A DNA stretch of 64,000 nt from Pseudomonas sp. SLFW. GTDB lineage: Bacteria; Pseudomonadota; Gammaproteobacteria; Pseudomonadales; Pseudomonadaceae. Numbering within the stretch: the first letter of the stretch is position 1; each line of letters begins with the position of its first letter. This document shows, piece by piece, positions 15,451 to 23,948 of this stretch. Below the pieces are notes generated by a model. That model was not told the origin of the DNA and did no database searches. It saw nothing but the letters and a program-made list of their open reading frames with translations. Made by a program: the position numbers and the translations under genes. The stretch lies in contig NZ_JAAAKW010000013.1 in assembly GCF_009905615.1 (NCBI RefSeq), positions 99,881 to 163,880 of the forward strand. Reading direction: 5' to 3'.

Positions 15451-16265
15451 GCACTGTCGCAACCGTGCGCCTGCGGGCGTCCGCGCATGGCGCCGCTTCG
15501 GCCTGCCACACAGTTGAATCAAAGGTGTGACAAAGTGCTGGACGTCGATCCGTGCATGGTTATGTGTTGCGGCATCTTGCCCCACCACTCATAATCTCCC
15601 CCCGATTATAAGGACGTCTCCTGATCGGGCCTCGCAGCACCGCTGATCCACAAAATCAGCACCTTCGTAACGCCCACAGAGAGCCTTCCACACAGACATG
15701 TGCTGCCCGGTATGTCGCCTTGCGAGCGTGAGATGGTCGATGCACTCGAACCTTTCTTGCACACCATTGCCCACACTGGGTCCGAACCTGATCTGTCGGA
15801 GCTGCCATCGCGCAGCCCCTTTTTGAGGTTCGCGTCTCCAAAAGAGCGTGAAAAAAACGGGTTTTCACAACTTCACAAGAGTGTGGCGAGCAAATGAATA
15901 GTTACGCGTTTGTACATGCACCATTAGCGTCTGACCCAGCCCCCTTGCACAGGACCGACTGCCGCGCAGCCTCCACAACCGGAGCTTGAAGCCTGTCCGC
16001 TACGGATTTGGTTGCATGCCCCGGATGTCTTGACGATGGTCGAATGGCTGTCCAGGCCGAAAAATGAGTTCATGCTTTCCATAAAAGCATCAACCAGGCC
16101 CTCTCAAGGCGTGCGCTGACATGCAAAAAATTGCGAAGAATCGGACATGACGCTCCCGGTCGGGTGGTACGAGGCATTGCGCGATAACGCGCTGCCCGCC
16201 CCCGGCAACTGACCTCGGGATCTCATGCCGTCAATTTGGTGCAGCAGATTTTTGGAGACGCGTTA
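15451..16265. other. 815-bp region without a convincing gene
   Basis: Between the methyltransferase and mqo. Short open frames on both strands (for example 15700-15897 plus, 15589-15774 minus) lack ribosome sites and family resemblance. Base composition is mixed, and no IS ends, tRNA or long repeat was recognised. The last ~100 bp should contain the mqo promoter and the GGAG ribosome site near 16254. It may be decayed remains of the acquired segment. Confidence 0.5.
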
Positions 16266-17774
16266 ATGGCGCAGAACGAAGCAGTCGATGTGGTATTGGT
16301 CGGGGCAGGCATCATGAGTGCCACCCTCGCCGTACTGCTAAAGGAGCTCGACCCGAGCCTGAAAGTCGAGGTCGTCGAGCTGATGGATTCCGGTGCCGCC
16401 GAGAGTTCCAACCCCTGGAACAACGCCGGTACCGGCCACGCAGGCCTGTGCGAGCTGAACTACACGCCGGAAGCGGCGGACGGCTCCATCGACACCAAGA
16501 AAGCGATTCATATCAACACACAGTTTGAAGTCTCGAAGCAGTTCTGGGCCTACCTGGCTCGCAAGGGCACGTTCGGTTCTTCGCGCTCGTTCATCACGCC
16601 GGTTCCGCACCTGAGCTACGTCGAGGGCGAAAAAGGTGTGACCTACCTGAAAAAACGCTTCGAGGCGCTGAGCAAGCACCACGCGTTTTCTTCGATGGAA
16701 TACACCGAAGACAAGGCCAAACTGGCCGAGTGGATGCCGCTGATGATGCCCGGCCGTCCTGCCGACCAGAAAATCGCCGCGACCCGTGTCATGCACGGCA
16801 CCGACGTCAACTTCGGCAACCTGACCAACCAGCTGCTCAAGCACTTGTCGAGCGCGCCCGATGCGCAGGTCAAATACTGCAAGCGCGTGACCGGCCTGAG
16901 CCGTAAAGGCAACGGCTGGAGCGTGACCATCAAGGACGTCAACAGCGGCGGCACCCGCGAAATCGACGCCAAGTTCGTGTTCCTGGGCGCTGGTGGCGCG
17001 GCATTGCCGCTGCTGCAAATGTCCGGCATCGAAGAAGGCAAAGGCTTCGGCGGTTTCCCGGTGAGCGGCCAATGGCTGCGTTGTGACAACCCGGAAGTGG
17101 TCAAGCGCCACCAGGCCAAGGTGTACAGCCAGGCTGCAGTGGGTTCGCCACCGATGTCCGTGCCGCACCTGGACACCCGCGTTGTCGACGGCAAGACCTC
17201 CCTGCTGTTCGGCCCTTACGCCGGCTTCACCACCAAGTTCCTCAAGCACGGCTCGCTGATGGACCTGCCCTTGTCGATTCGCGCTGCCAACATCGCGCCG
17301 ATGCTGGCCGTGGCCCGCGACAACATGGACCTGACCAAGTACCTGATCAGCGAAGTGCGGCAGTCGATGGAACAGCGTCTGGATGCCTTGCGTCGCTTCT
17401 ACCCGGAAGCGAAAGCCGAAGACTGGCGCCTGGAAGTGGCCGGTCAGCGGGTGCAGATCATCAAGAAGGACCCGAAGAAAGGCGGCGTTCTGCAATTCGG
17501 CACCGAACTGGTCTCGGCCAAAGACGGTACCCTCGCGGCGTTGCTGGGTGCCTCGCCAGGTGCGTCGGTCACCGTTTCGATCATGCTCGACCTGATCGAA
17601 CGCTGCTTCCCGGAAAAAACCAAAACCGAGTGGGCTGCCAAACTGAATGAAATCTTCCCGGCTCGCGAGAAAGCGCTGGAAACTGACGCGCAGCTGTATC
17701 AGCGTGTCAGCGCCGAAAGCGACGCGAGTCTGGATCTGGTTCCAAACAGTCCGGCAGCAACAAGCTTCGCGTGA
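16266..17774 (+). CDS. mqo: Malate:quinone oxidoreductase
   Basis: A 502-residue peripheral membrane flavoenzyme that oxidises malate to oxaloacetate and passes electrons to the quinone pool. The FAD-binding motif VVLVGAGIMSATLAVLL is at residues 9-25; the family signature NPWNNAGTGHAGLCELNYTP follows near residue 49. The length fits Mqo. Start 16266 follows TTTGGAG; ten extra upstream codons lack a site. The neighbourhood matches P. aeruginosa mqoB (PA4640) from memory. Confidence 0.95.
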   Translation: MAQNEAVDVVLVGAGIMSATLAVLLKELDPSLKVEVVELMDSGAAESSNPWNNAGTGHAGLCELNYTPEAADGSIDTKKAIHINTQFEVSKQFWAYLARKGTFGSSRSFITPVPHLSYVEGEKGVTYLKKRFEALSKHHAFSSMEYTEDKAKLAEWMPLMMPGRPADQKIAATRVMHGTDVNFGNLTNQLLKHLSSAPDAQVKYCKRVTGLSRKGNGWSVTIKDVNSGGTREIDAKFVFLGAGGAALPLLQMSGIEEGKGFGGFPVSGQWLRCDNPEVVKRHQAKVYSQAAVGSPPMSVPHLDTRVVDGKTSLLFGPYAGFTTKFLKHGSLMDLPLSIRAANIAPMLAVARDNMDLTKYLISEVRQSMEQRLDALRRFYPEAKAEDWRLEVAGQRVQIIKKDPKKGGVLQFGTELVSAKDGTLAALLGASPGASVTVSIMLDLIERCFPEKTKTEWAAKLNEIFPAREKALETDAQLYQRVSAESDASLDLVPNSPAATSFA

Positions 17775-17835
17775 TTCAGAACCCTTTCTGAATCTGTGAA
17801 CAACCTAAAGCCCCGCCCACGCAGCGGGGCTTTTG
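17773..17835 (+). terminator. Double hairpin terminator after mqo
   Basis: A perfect 9-bp hairpin (GATTCAGAA 17773-17781 with TTCTGAATC 17786-17794) overlaps the mqo stop. It is followed by a canonical terminator, AAAGCCCCGC...GCGGGGCTTTT (about 17808-17835). The second hairpin is the likely true terminator. Confidence 0.85.
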
Positions 17836-17901
17836 GTTTCTGCGTCAGGCCAACACGTCTTTAGAGCAAGTGTCTGTTGCCAGGCACGATAGAGCAGGAA
17901 A

Positions 17902-18189
17902 TCAGGCGCGGGCTTTTTCGATCAGGTCAATGTAGTCCTGAGCGTTGCGTTGGTCCTTGATCAAGGCAATGAAGTCGTTGCCGTGCTCATCTTTGCCATC
18001 CAGGTCGTAGCCTGCTTCTTTGAAGAACACCAGAAAACGCTCAAAATCATCGACCCGCAGACCGCGGTAGCCTTTGATCAGCTTGTGCAGCGATGGCGAC
18101 GTGGCATCGACCGGCTCAAAATCCAGGAACAGCTTGATCTGGGCGTCGCCGATTTCATCGCCAATCACCTGCTTCTTATCTTTACGCAT
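17902..18189 (-). CDS. PA4642-like conserved protein
   Basis: A 95-residue soluble acidic protein conserved next to mqo in Pseudomonas (recalled as PA4642). It reads MRKDKKQVIGDEIGDAQIKL onward, with repeated YxxxGxDLDGKDEHG-type sequence and no named catalytic motif. Start 18189 is set by TTGGAG upstream. It is convergent with mqo. Function is unknown. Confidence 0.8.
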   Translation of the reverse strand: MRKDKKQVIGDEIGDAQIKLFLDFEPVDATSPSLHKLIKGYRGLRVDDFERFLVFFKEAGYDLDGKDEHGNDFIALIKDQRNAQDYIDLIEKARA

Positions 18190-18257
18190 TGCTGACTCCA
18201 ACTGACTTGCGGGACATTTTCACGGGCGGGCAGTTTACCCCTCGCCCGGCCACTGGC

Positions 18258-18743
18258 TCAACGCGCGCGTACGCTGCCGGTGTGCAAGTCAGCCCAGACG
18301 TGGCCGTTGGCGTAGCTGAGGAACTGGCAATAGACCTTTTCGTTGCGAAGCAGGTCCACCAGCACCCGGTATTGGCTGGCGGGGTAGAAAAGGGTCAGGG
18401 TGCGGCTCGGTTCGTCATAGGCCGGTTTTTTCAGGCTTTTGCTTTCGCCGTCGAAATGAATCACCACCTCCGAAATCGTTGCGCCCTTGTTCATGGGTTT
18501 GCCTTTGAGGCGCAAACTCAGGGGCGAAGTGACAGGAATGGGCTGCTGATTCGATTGACGCTGGCTGCCGACAACGATCGTGTAGTCGGTGATCTGCAGC
18601 AATTGCTGCTGCTCGGGCTCGCCTTCGCGCACGGACAGTTCGTCAGGCGGGAGGTATTGGGCGTGCATGGGTTCGGCGAGTGCGGGGAGCGGCAGGGTCA
18701 ACAGCAACATCAACGCAGCTTGACTACGAAACGATAACGTCAT
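18258..18743 (-). CDS. Periplasmic hypothetical protein
   Basis: A 161-residue protein with a Sec signal peptide (cleavage near LPALAEP, about residue 23) and a mature part of mixed charged and beta-rich sequence. No domain is recognised. It lies between the PA4642-like gene and hpt in the same orientation, but with gaps of about 70 and 120 bp, so an operon is uncertain. Confidence 0.75.
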   Translation of the reverse strand: MTLSFRSQAALMLLLTLPLPALAEPMHAQYLPPDELSVREGEPEQQQLLQITDYTIVVGSQRQSNQQPIPVTSPLSLRLKGKPMNKGATISEVVIHFDGESKSLKKPAYDEPSRTLTLFYPASQYRVLVDLLRNEKVYCQFLSYANGHVWADLHTGSVRAR

Positions 18744-18813
18744 GGGTGCCTCCCGGAAAAAGTGGGATGCACTCTAGCATGTGAGCATCGTTCTTCTGCC
18801 GAACACTGCATAA

Positions 18814-18845
18814 CCTGTGGGAGCGAATTCATTCGCTCCCACAGG
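18814..18845. repeat. Collapsed REPIN: 32-base palindrome
   Basis: CCTGTGGGAGCGAAT and its exact reverse complement are separated by only two bases (TC). It is the GTGGGAGCGAATTC arm pair with the whole interior missing. It lies between the periplasmic protein gene and hpt, both on the minus strand, and may act as a terminator-like hairpin. Confidence 0.9.
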
Positions 18846-18863
18846 GGTCAAGCGGGGCGTCTG

Positions 18864-19421
18864 TTACATCCCTTTTACCGCATAGATCCCGGCAGCGTTG
18901 CGCCAGTAGCCTTTGTAATCCATGCCATAACCGAAGATGTAGCGGTCGATGCACGGCAGGCCGACAAAATCGGCTTTCAAGTCAGGACGCGCCTTGCGGT
19001 TGTGGTCCTTGTCGATCAGCACAGCGGTGTGAACAGCGCTGGCGCCCGCGTGTTTGCAGAAATCGATGATCGCGCCCAGGGTGTGACCTTCGTCAAGGAT
19101 GTCGTCGATGATCAGCACGTCACGGTCGATGAACGAGACTTCAGGCTTGGCCTTCCAGAACAACTCGCCGCCGCTGGTTTCATTGCGGTAGCGGGTGGCG
19201 TGCAGGTAAGACGCTTCCAGCGGGAAGTTCAGGTGGGTCAGCAGCTTGCCCGCGAAGATCAGACCGCCGTTCATCACGCAGAACACGACCGGGTTGCGGT
19301 CGGCCAACACGCTGTTGATTTGCTCGCCGACGCGGGCAATGGACGCCTCGACTTCGTCGTTCGTGTACAGGCAGTCAGCCTCGCGCATGACTTGACGGAT
19401 ATGATCGAGATCAGCGGACAT
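18864..19421 (-). CDS. hpt: Hypoxanthine-guanine phosphoribosyltransferase
   Basis: A 185-residue purine salvage enzyme that joins hypoxanthine or guanine to PRPP. The PRPP-binding loop VLIIDDILDEGHTLG is present at about residues 101-115, and the family layout (FCVMNGGLIFAGKL; ATRYRNETSGGELFW) is complete. Start 19421 follows TTGGAGAG; four upstream codons lack a site. It is divergent from upp with about 200 bp between them. Homologues are also annotated as hypoxanthine phosphoribosyltransferase-like. Confidence 0.9.
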   Translation of the reverse strand: MSADLDHIRQVMREADCLYTNDEVEASIARVGEQINSVLADRNPVVFCVMNGGLIFAGKLLTHLNFPLEASYLHATRYRNETSGGELFWKAKPEVSFIDRDVLIIDDILDEGHTLGAIIDFCKHAGASAVHTAVLIDKDHNRKARPDLKADFVGLPCIDRYIFGYGMDYKGYWRNAAGIYAVKGM

Positions 19422-19569
19422 GACGCTCTCCAAGGGGGGTGCTTAAGGAAAAGCGGGCAAAGGTACGCATCGGATCAGGTCAGGGCAAGTGTTTCTGGAC
19501 TAACGTTGCACTTACGTCCCATTAATGTAAGAAACGCGAACCTAACCGGTAAGACAAGTTACAGCGTAA

Positions 19570-19581
19570 TAGATTAATCTA
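19570..19581. promoter_or_regulatory. 12-base palindrome in the upp leader
   Basis: TAGATTAATCTA, a perfect palindrome, lies 39 bp upstream of upp and is followed by a T8 run. The position suits an operator or a leader-control element; no regulator is assigned. Confidence 0.35.
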
Positions 19582-19619
19582 AGCCGTTTTTTTTGCCCGC
19601 CCGCTGGAGCCTTCCCCTT

Positions 19620-20258
19620 ATGTCCATTCGTGAGATCCGCCATCCGCTGATCCGTCACAAGCTCGGCCTCATGCGCCGTGCCGATATCAGCACCAAGAAC
19701 TTTCGTGAACTGGCGCAGGAAGTCGGCTCGCTGCTGACCTATGAAGCGACCAAGGACCTGCCACTGGAAAGCTACGACATTGAAGGTTGGGCAGGCACCG
19801 TTCAGGTCGAGAAGATCGCGGGCAAGAAGATTACCGTAGTGCCGATCCTGCGTGCGGGCATTGGCATGCTCGAAGGCGTGCTCAGCCTGATTCCGGGCGC
19901 CAAGGTCAGTGCCGTGGGCGTAGCGCGCAACGAGGAAACCCTTGAAGCCCACACCTACCTGGAAAAACTCGCACCGGAAATCGACCAGCGTCTGGCGCTG
20001 ATCATCGACCCGATGCTGGCCACCGGCGGCTCGATGGTCGCCACCATCGACCTGTTGAAAAAAGCCGGTTGCCGCGACATCCGCGCCATGGTCCTCGTGG
20101 CCGCGCCGGAAGGCATCGCCATCGTCGAGAAAGCGCACCCGGACGTGCAGATCTACACCGCGTCCATCGACCAGCGCCTGAACGAACACGGCTACATCAT
20201 TCCGGGGCTGGGCGACGCCGGTGACAAGATTTTCGGCACCAAGCAAAAGGACGCCTGA
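19620..20258 (+). CDS. upp: Uracil phosphoribosyltransferase
   Basis: A 212-residue enzyme converting uracil and PRPP to UMP. It begins MSIREIRHPLIRHKLGLMRR, typical of Upp; the PRPP motif LIIDPMLATGGSM and the uracil-binding C-terminal GLGDAGDKIFGTK are intact. Start 19620 lies 10 bases after GGAG. Its stop overlaps the uraA start by one base (TGATG), so uptake and salvage of uracil are coupled. Confidence 0.96.
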   Translation: MSIREIRHPLIRHKLGLMRRADISTKNFRELAQEVGSLLTYEATKDLPLESYDIEGWAGTVQVEKIAGKKITVVPILRAGIGMLEGVLSLIPGAKVSAVGVARNEETLEAHTYLEKLAPEIDQRLALIIDPMLATGGSMVATIDLLKKAGCRDIRAMVLVAAPEGIAIVEKAHPDVQIYTASIDQRLNEHGYIIPGLGDAGDKIFGTKQKDA

Positions 20259-21538
20259 TGAAACAGGATGAGTTCAACGATCCACTGTGGCGCACCATCC
20301 TCTCGGGCGCCCAGATGCTGTTCGTGGCGTTCGGTGCGCTGGTGCTGATGCCGCTGATTACCGGCCTCGATCCCAACGTCGCGCTGTTCACCGCAGGCTT
20401 GGGCACATTGTGCTTCCAAGTGGTGACCGGGCGTCAGGTGCCGGTTTTCCTGGCCTCCAGCTTCGCGTTCATCACCCCGATCATTCTCGCCAAAGGCCAA
20501 TTCGGCCTCGCTGCGACCATGGGCGGCGTGATGGCGGCGGGCTTCGTCTACACCTTCCTCGGCTTGGCCGTGAAGATCAAAGGCACGGGGTTCATCGACC
20601 GTTTACTGCCTCCGGTGGTGATTGGCCCGGTGATCATTTCCATCGGCCTGGCGATGGCGCCCATTGCCGCCAACATGGCCATGGGCCGTACGGGTGACGG
20701 CGCGGCCGAGCTGATTCCGTATCACACGGCCATCACGATTTCGATGGCAGCGCTGCTGACCACGTTGATCGTTGCCGTGTTCGGCAAAGGCATCTTCCGC
20801 CTGGTGCCAATCATCTCTGGCGTGCTGGTGGGCTTCGCGCTGTCGTTCTACTTCGGCGTGGTCGATGTGGCAAAAATCGCCGCAGCGCCTTGGCTGGACA
20901 TCCCGCACTTCACAGCGCCGGAATTCAACTGGCAGGCGATCCTGTTCATCGTCCCTGTGGCGCTGGCCCCGGCCATCGAACACATCGGCGGCGTGATCGC
21001 GGTCGGCAGCGTGACCGGTCGCGACTACCTGAAGAAGCCGGGCCTGCATCGCACGCTGCTCGGCGACGGCATCGCGACCACGGTCGCAGGCGCGTTTGGT
21101 GGCCCGCCCAACACCACCTACGCCGAAGTGACCGGCGCGGTGATGCTGACCAAGAACTACAACCCGAAAATCATGACGTGGGCGGCGATCTTCGCCATTG
21201 CCCTGGCGTTCATCGGCAAGTTCGGCGCGCTGTTGCAGAGCATTCCAGTGCCGGTCATGGGCGGGATTTTGTGCTTGCTGTTCGGCTCCATCGCAGCGGT
21301 GGGCATGAACACGCTGATTCGCCACAAGGTCGATCTGGCCGAAGCGCGCAACCTGGTGATCGTCTCGGTGACGTTGGTGTTCGGCATCGGCGGCGTGCTG
21401 ATCGGCACTGGCAACGGGCCTGACGATTTCGGCATGAAAGGCATTGCGCTGTGCGCAGTGACCGCGATCCTGCTGAACCTGATCCTGCCGGGCAATGACA
21501 GCTGGAAGAACAAGCATCTGGATGATCAGTTGCCGTAG
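20258..21538 (+). CDS. uraA: Uracil permease (NCS2 family)
   Basis: A 426-residue membrane protein of the nucleobase:cation symporter 2 family, with about 14 hydrophobic segments. Conserved features include PVFLASSFAFITP, a VPVALAPAIEHIGG stretch with the substrate-binding Glu-His, and GGPPNTTYAEVTG. It imports uracil with protons. Translation is coupled to upp by a one-base overlap. Confidence 0.94.
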   Translation: MKQDEFNDPLWRTILSGAQMLFVAFGALVLMPLITGLDPNVALFTAGLGTLCFQVVTGRQVPVFLASSFAFITPIILAKGQFGLAATMGGVMAAGFVYTFLGLAVKIKGTGFIDRLLPPVVIGPVIISIGLAMAPIAANMAMGRTGDGAAELIPYHTAITISMAALLTTLIVAVFGKGIFRLVPIISGVLVGFALSFYFGVVDVAKIAAAPWLDIPHFTAPEFNWQAILFIVPVALAPAIEHIGGVIAVGSVTGRDYLKKPGLHRTLLGDGIATTVAGAFGGPPNTTYAEVTGAVMLTKNYNPKIMTWAAIFAIALAFIGKFGALLQSIPVPVMGGILCLLFGSIAAVGMNTLIRHKVDLAEARNLVIVSVTLVFGIGGVLIGTGNGPDDFGMKGIALCAVTAILLNLILPGNDSWKNKHLDDQLP

Positions 21539-21556
21539 TTTTTTCCCATGTGATGA

Positions 21557-21693
21557 CTGTAGGAGCGTGGCTTGTCCCGCGACCGGCGACGTAGTCGTCG
21601 TAAACCCGGCGTCTGCGGTATGACAGGCATAACGCGTTGGCAGGTTTTACGGCGGGTTCCCCGCCGGTCGCGGGACAAGCCACGCTCCTACAG
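21557..21693. repeat. REPIN-like inverted repeat (GTAGGAGCGTGGC family)
   Basis: 137-base element with outer arms CTGTAGGAGCGTGGCTTGTC and reverse complement, the same size and organisation as 3912-4048. It lies between convergent uraA and hemH. Confidence 0.9.
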
Positions 21694-21704
21694 AACTGCC
21701 GAGC

Positions 21705-22730
21705 TCACACCATCGCAGGCGCACGCTCGCACAGCGTATTCAACGCCTTCGCCCAGTTCGGGTCGTCATTCAGGCACGGGATCAGCACCAACTCCTCTCC
21801 CCCCGCTTCCTTGAACTGCTCCGCCCCGCGATCGCCGATCTCTTCCAGCGTCTCGATGCAGTCCGCCACAAACGCCGGGCACATGACCAGCAACTTCTTC
21901 ACGCCCTGCCCCGCCAGTTCGGCCAAGTGCGCTTCGGTGTAGGGTTCGATCCATTTGGCGCGTCCGAGCCGTGACTGAAACGACACCGACCATTTGCCAT
22001 CGGGGATGCCCATCAGCTTGGCGAACTCGGCCGATGAGCGCATGCACTGCGCCCGGTAACAGACCGCCAGCACTTCGGGAGACGCCGTTTCGCAGCAGTT
22101 GCCGTTCTTGAAGCAGTGATTCCCAGTGGGATCGAGCTTGTTGATGTGGCGCTCGGGTAAACCGTGAAAACTGAGCAGCAGGTGATCGTAATCTTGTTCC
22201 AGATGTGGCCTGACGCTCTGCACCAGCGCGTCGAGGTACTCGGGCTGGTTGAAGAACGGCGGCAGCAGCGCCAGCTCGAAACTCAGCTTTTTCTCGTGAA
22301 TCACACGGCGGGCCTCTTCGACGACGGTGGTCACCGTGCTGTCGGCAAACTGCGGGTACAGCGGCGCCAGCGTTACCTTCTTGGTGCCCTGCGCCGCCAG
22401 ACGGGTCAATACCGTTCCAATCGACGGCTCGCCGTATCGCATCGCCAGCTCGACCGGGCCGTGTTTCCATTCCTTCGTCATCGCCTGTTGCAGACGCTTG
22501 CTCAACACAACGAGGGGCGAGCCTTCGTCCCACCAGATCGACGCATAGGCGTGGGCCGATTGCTCCGGGCGTTTGATCAGGATCAGCGACACCAGCAAGC
22601 GGCGCACCGGCCACGGCAAATCGATAACGTAAGGGTCCATCAGGAACTGATTGAGGTAGCGGCGAACATCCGCAACGTCGGTGGAGGCTGGCGAACCCAG
22701 GTTTACCAGCAGTAACGCGTGATCGGTCAT
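21705..22730 (-). CDS. hemH: Ferrochelatase
   Basis: A 341-residue enzyme that inserts Fe2+ into protoporphyrin IX, the last step of haem synthesis. Key features are LLLVNLGSPAS at the N-terminus, the catalytic His in LLSFHGLPERH, and the Glu region CPAFVADCIETLEEIG. The gene lies 14 bp downstream of the TIGR01777 gene and is probably cotranscribed with it. Confidence 0.95.
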   Translation of the reverse strand: MTDHALLLVNLGSPASTDVADVRRYLNQFLMDPYVIDLPWPVRRLLVSLILIKRPEQSAHAYASIWWDEGSPLVVLSKRLQQAMTKEWKHGPVELAMRYGEPSIGTVLTRLAAQGTKKVTLAPLYPQFADSTVTTVVEEARRVIHEKKLSFELALLPPFFNQPEYLDALVQSVRPHLEQDYDHLLLSFHGLPERHINKLDPTGNHCFKNGNCCETASPEVLAVCYRAQCMRSSAEFAKLMGIPDGKWSVSFQSRLGRAKWIEPYTEAHLAELAGQGVKKLLVMCPAFVADCIETLEEIGDRGAEQFKEAGGEELVLIPCLNDDPNWAKALNTLCERAPAMV

Positions 22731-22744
22731 GCAACACCTTGATG

Positions 22745-23647
22745 TCAGTGGCGGCCCAACAGGTCTTCCAGGGCCGCGTGCAGATCGGTGAATCGGAACG
22801 TGAATCCGGCTTCCAGCAACCGGTTCGGGCGAGCGCGCTGGCCGCCCAACAACAGAATCGACAGTTCGCCCATCAGGACCCGCAGCGCGATGGCCGGCAT
22901 GGGCATGAACGCAGGACGGTGCAGAATCCCGGCGAGTGTCTTGGCGAAATCACGGTTACGAACCGGTGATGGCGCGCAGGCATTATAGGGGCCCTGTGCG
23001 TCCTCTCGGTTCAACAGAAAATCAATCGCGGCGATTTGGTCATCGATATGGACCCACGGCATCCATTGGCGTCCGTTGCCGATCGGTCCGCCCATGCCCA
23101 TTTTGAACGGCGGCAACAGACGCTGCATCATCCCGCCGTCGCGGGCCAGCACCAGACCGGTTCGCAGTAACACCACGCGAATGCCAAAGACCTCGGCGCG
23201 CTGGGCCGTTTCTTCCCAGGCGATGCACAGGCGGCTGGCGAAATCTTCGCTGACGGGTTGCGAAGTTTCGTCCAACTCCCGCTCACCGCCGTCGCCGTAC
23301 CAGCCCACGGCTGATCCCGAGATCAATACGCCGGGCTTTTGCTCGCGACGTTCAAGCCAGGTGATGAGTTGTTCGGTGAGGGTGATGCGGCTGTCCCACA
23401 GCAGCATTTTGCGCTTGCGGGTCCAGGGACGGTCGGCAATCGGGGCGCCGGCCAGGTTGATGACGGCATCGACCGGTTCGCTGCCAAGGTCATCGGGATG
23501 AGCGATGCCGCGCACGCTGGCACCGCACAGTCGCGGCACATCGTCGGGCTTGCGGCTCCAGACTGTCAGTCGATGGCCCTGATCGAGCCAGTGTCGGCAC
23601 AGGCGACGGCCTATCAAGCCTGTACCGCCGGTCAGCAAGATGTGCAT
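22745..23647 (-). CDS. TIGR01777 family SDR-type oxidoreductase (YfcH-like)
   Basis: A 300-residue extended short-chain dehydrogenase/epimerase. The N-terminal nucleotide-binding motif is ILLTGGTGLIGRRLCRHW; the family signatures VINLAGAPIADRPWT and LISGSAVGWYGDGG follow. The C-terminal DUF1731 part includes RPNRLLEAGFTFRF. The physiological substrate of this family is unknown. Start 23647 follows GAGGAAG. It is the first gene of a likely operon with hemH. Confidence 0.88.
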   Translation of the reverse strand: MHILLTGGTGLIGRRLCRHWLDQGHRLTVWSRKPDDVPRLCGASVRGIAHPDDLGSEPVDAVINLAGAPIADRPWTRKRKMLLWDSRITLTEQLITWLERREQKPGVLISGSAVGWYGDGGERELDETSQPVSEDFASRLCIAWEETAQRAEVFGIRVVLLRTGLVLARDGGMMQRLLPPFKMGMGGPIGNGRQWMPWVHIDDQIAAIDFLLNREDAQGPYNACAPSPVRNRDFAKTLAGILHRPAFMPMPAIALRVLMGELSILLLGGQRARPNRLLEAGFTFRFTDLHAALEDLLGRH

Positions 23648-23877
23648 GAGTGTCTTCCTCGCGTGGCGTTCGTCGCAAATCGGTAGTCTATTTCTTCACA
23701 AACAACGCGCTTGTGAAGGGAGAGTAGGCCACGCTATAGAGAACGGCTTCTGAACCGTACGTTCGATTAATCCGTTCGCGCAGTTGAACGATTCCGAGCA
23801 GGCGTCACACTTAAGAACATCACACTCAAGATGGATCGCGAGGCGATCAACGTCCTGAACGTCGAGGGACGATAAGT

Positions 23878-23923
23878 TATACCGAAAAACAGCATTGTAC
23901 AGGTTTTGACGTCGGCGTAGTCT
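23878..23923 (+). promoter_or_regulatory. LitR/CarH-type operator and promoter of FAD oxidoreductase gene
   Basis: TATACC-N12-TGTACA (23878-23901) differs by one base from the pattern T(G/A)TACA-N12-TGTA(C/T)A that I recall for LitR-like regulators. The right half-site contains a TTGTAC -35 (23895-23900), which is followed after 17 bases by TAGTCT (-10, 23918-23923). The start codon is 25 bp further on. The rest of the 300-bp gap back to 23648 shows no gene. Confidence 0.6.
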
Positions 23924-23948
23924 GTGCAGACAAGGTAACGAGGCCCCT

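Noticed and set aside
15700..15897. 65-codon plus-strand frame in the gap before mqo
   Set aside because: No ribosome site, no recognisable motif, and overlapped by equally long frames on the other strand.
17123..17146. TGTACA motifs inside coding genes (for example in mqo, and near 8177, 15323 and 28804)
   Set aside because: None has a partner half-site after 12 bases, so they are chance hexamers rather than LitR-type operators.
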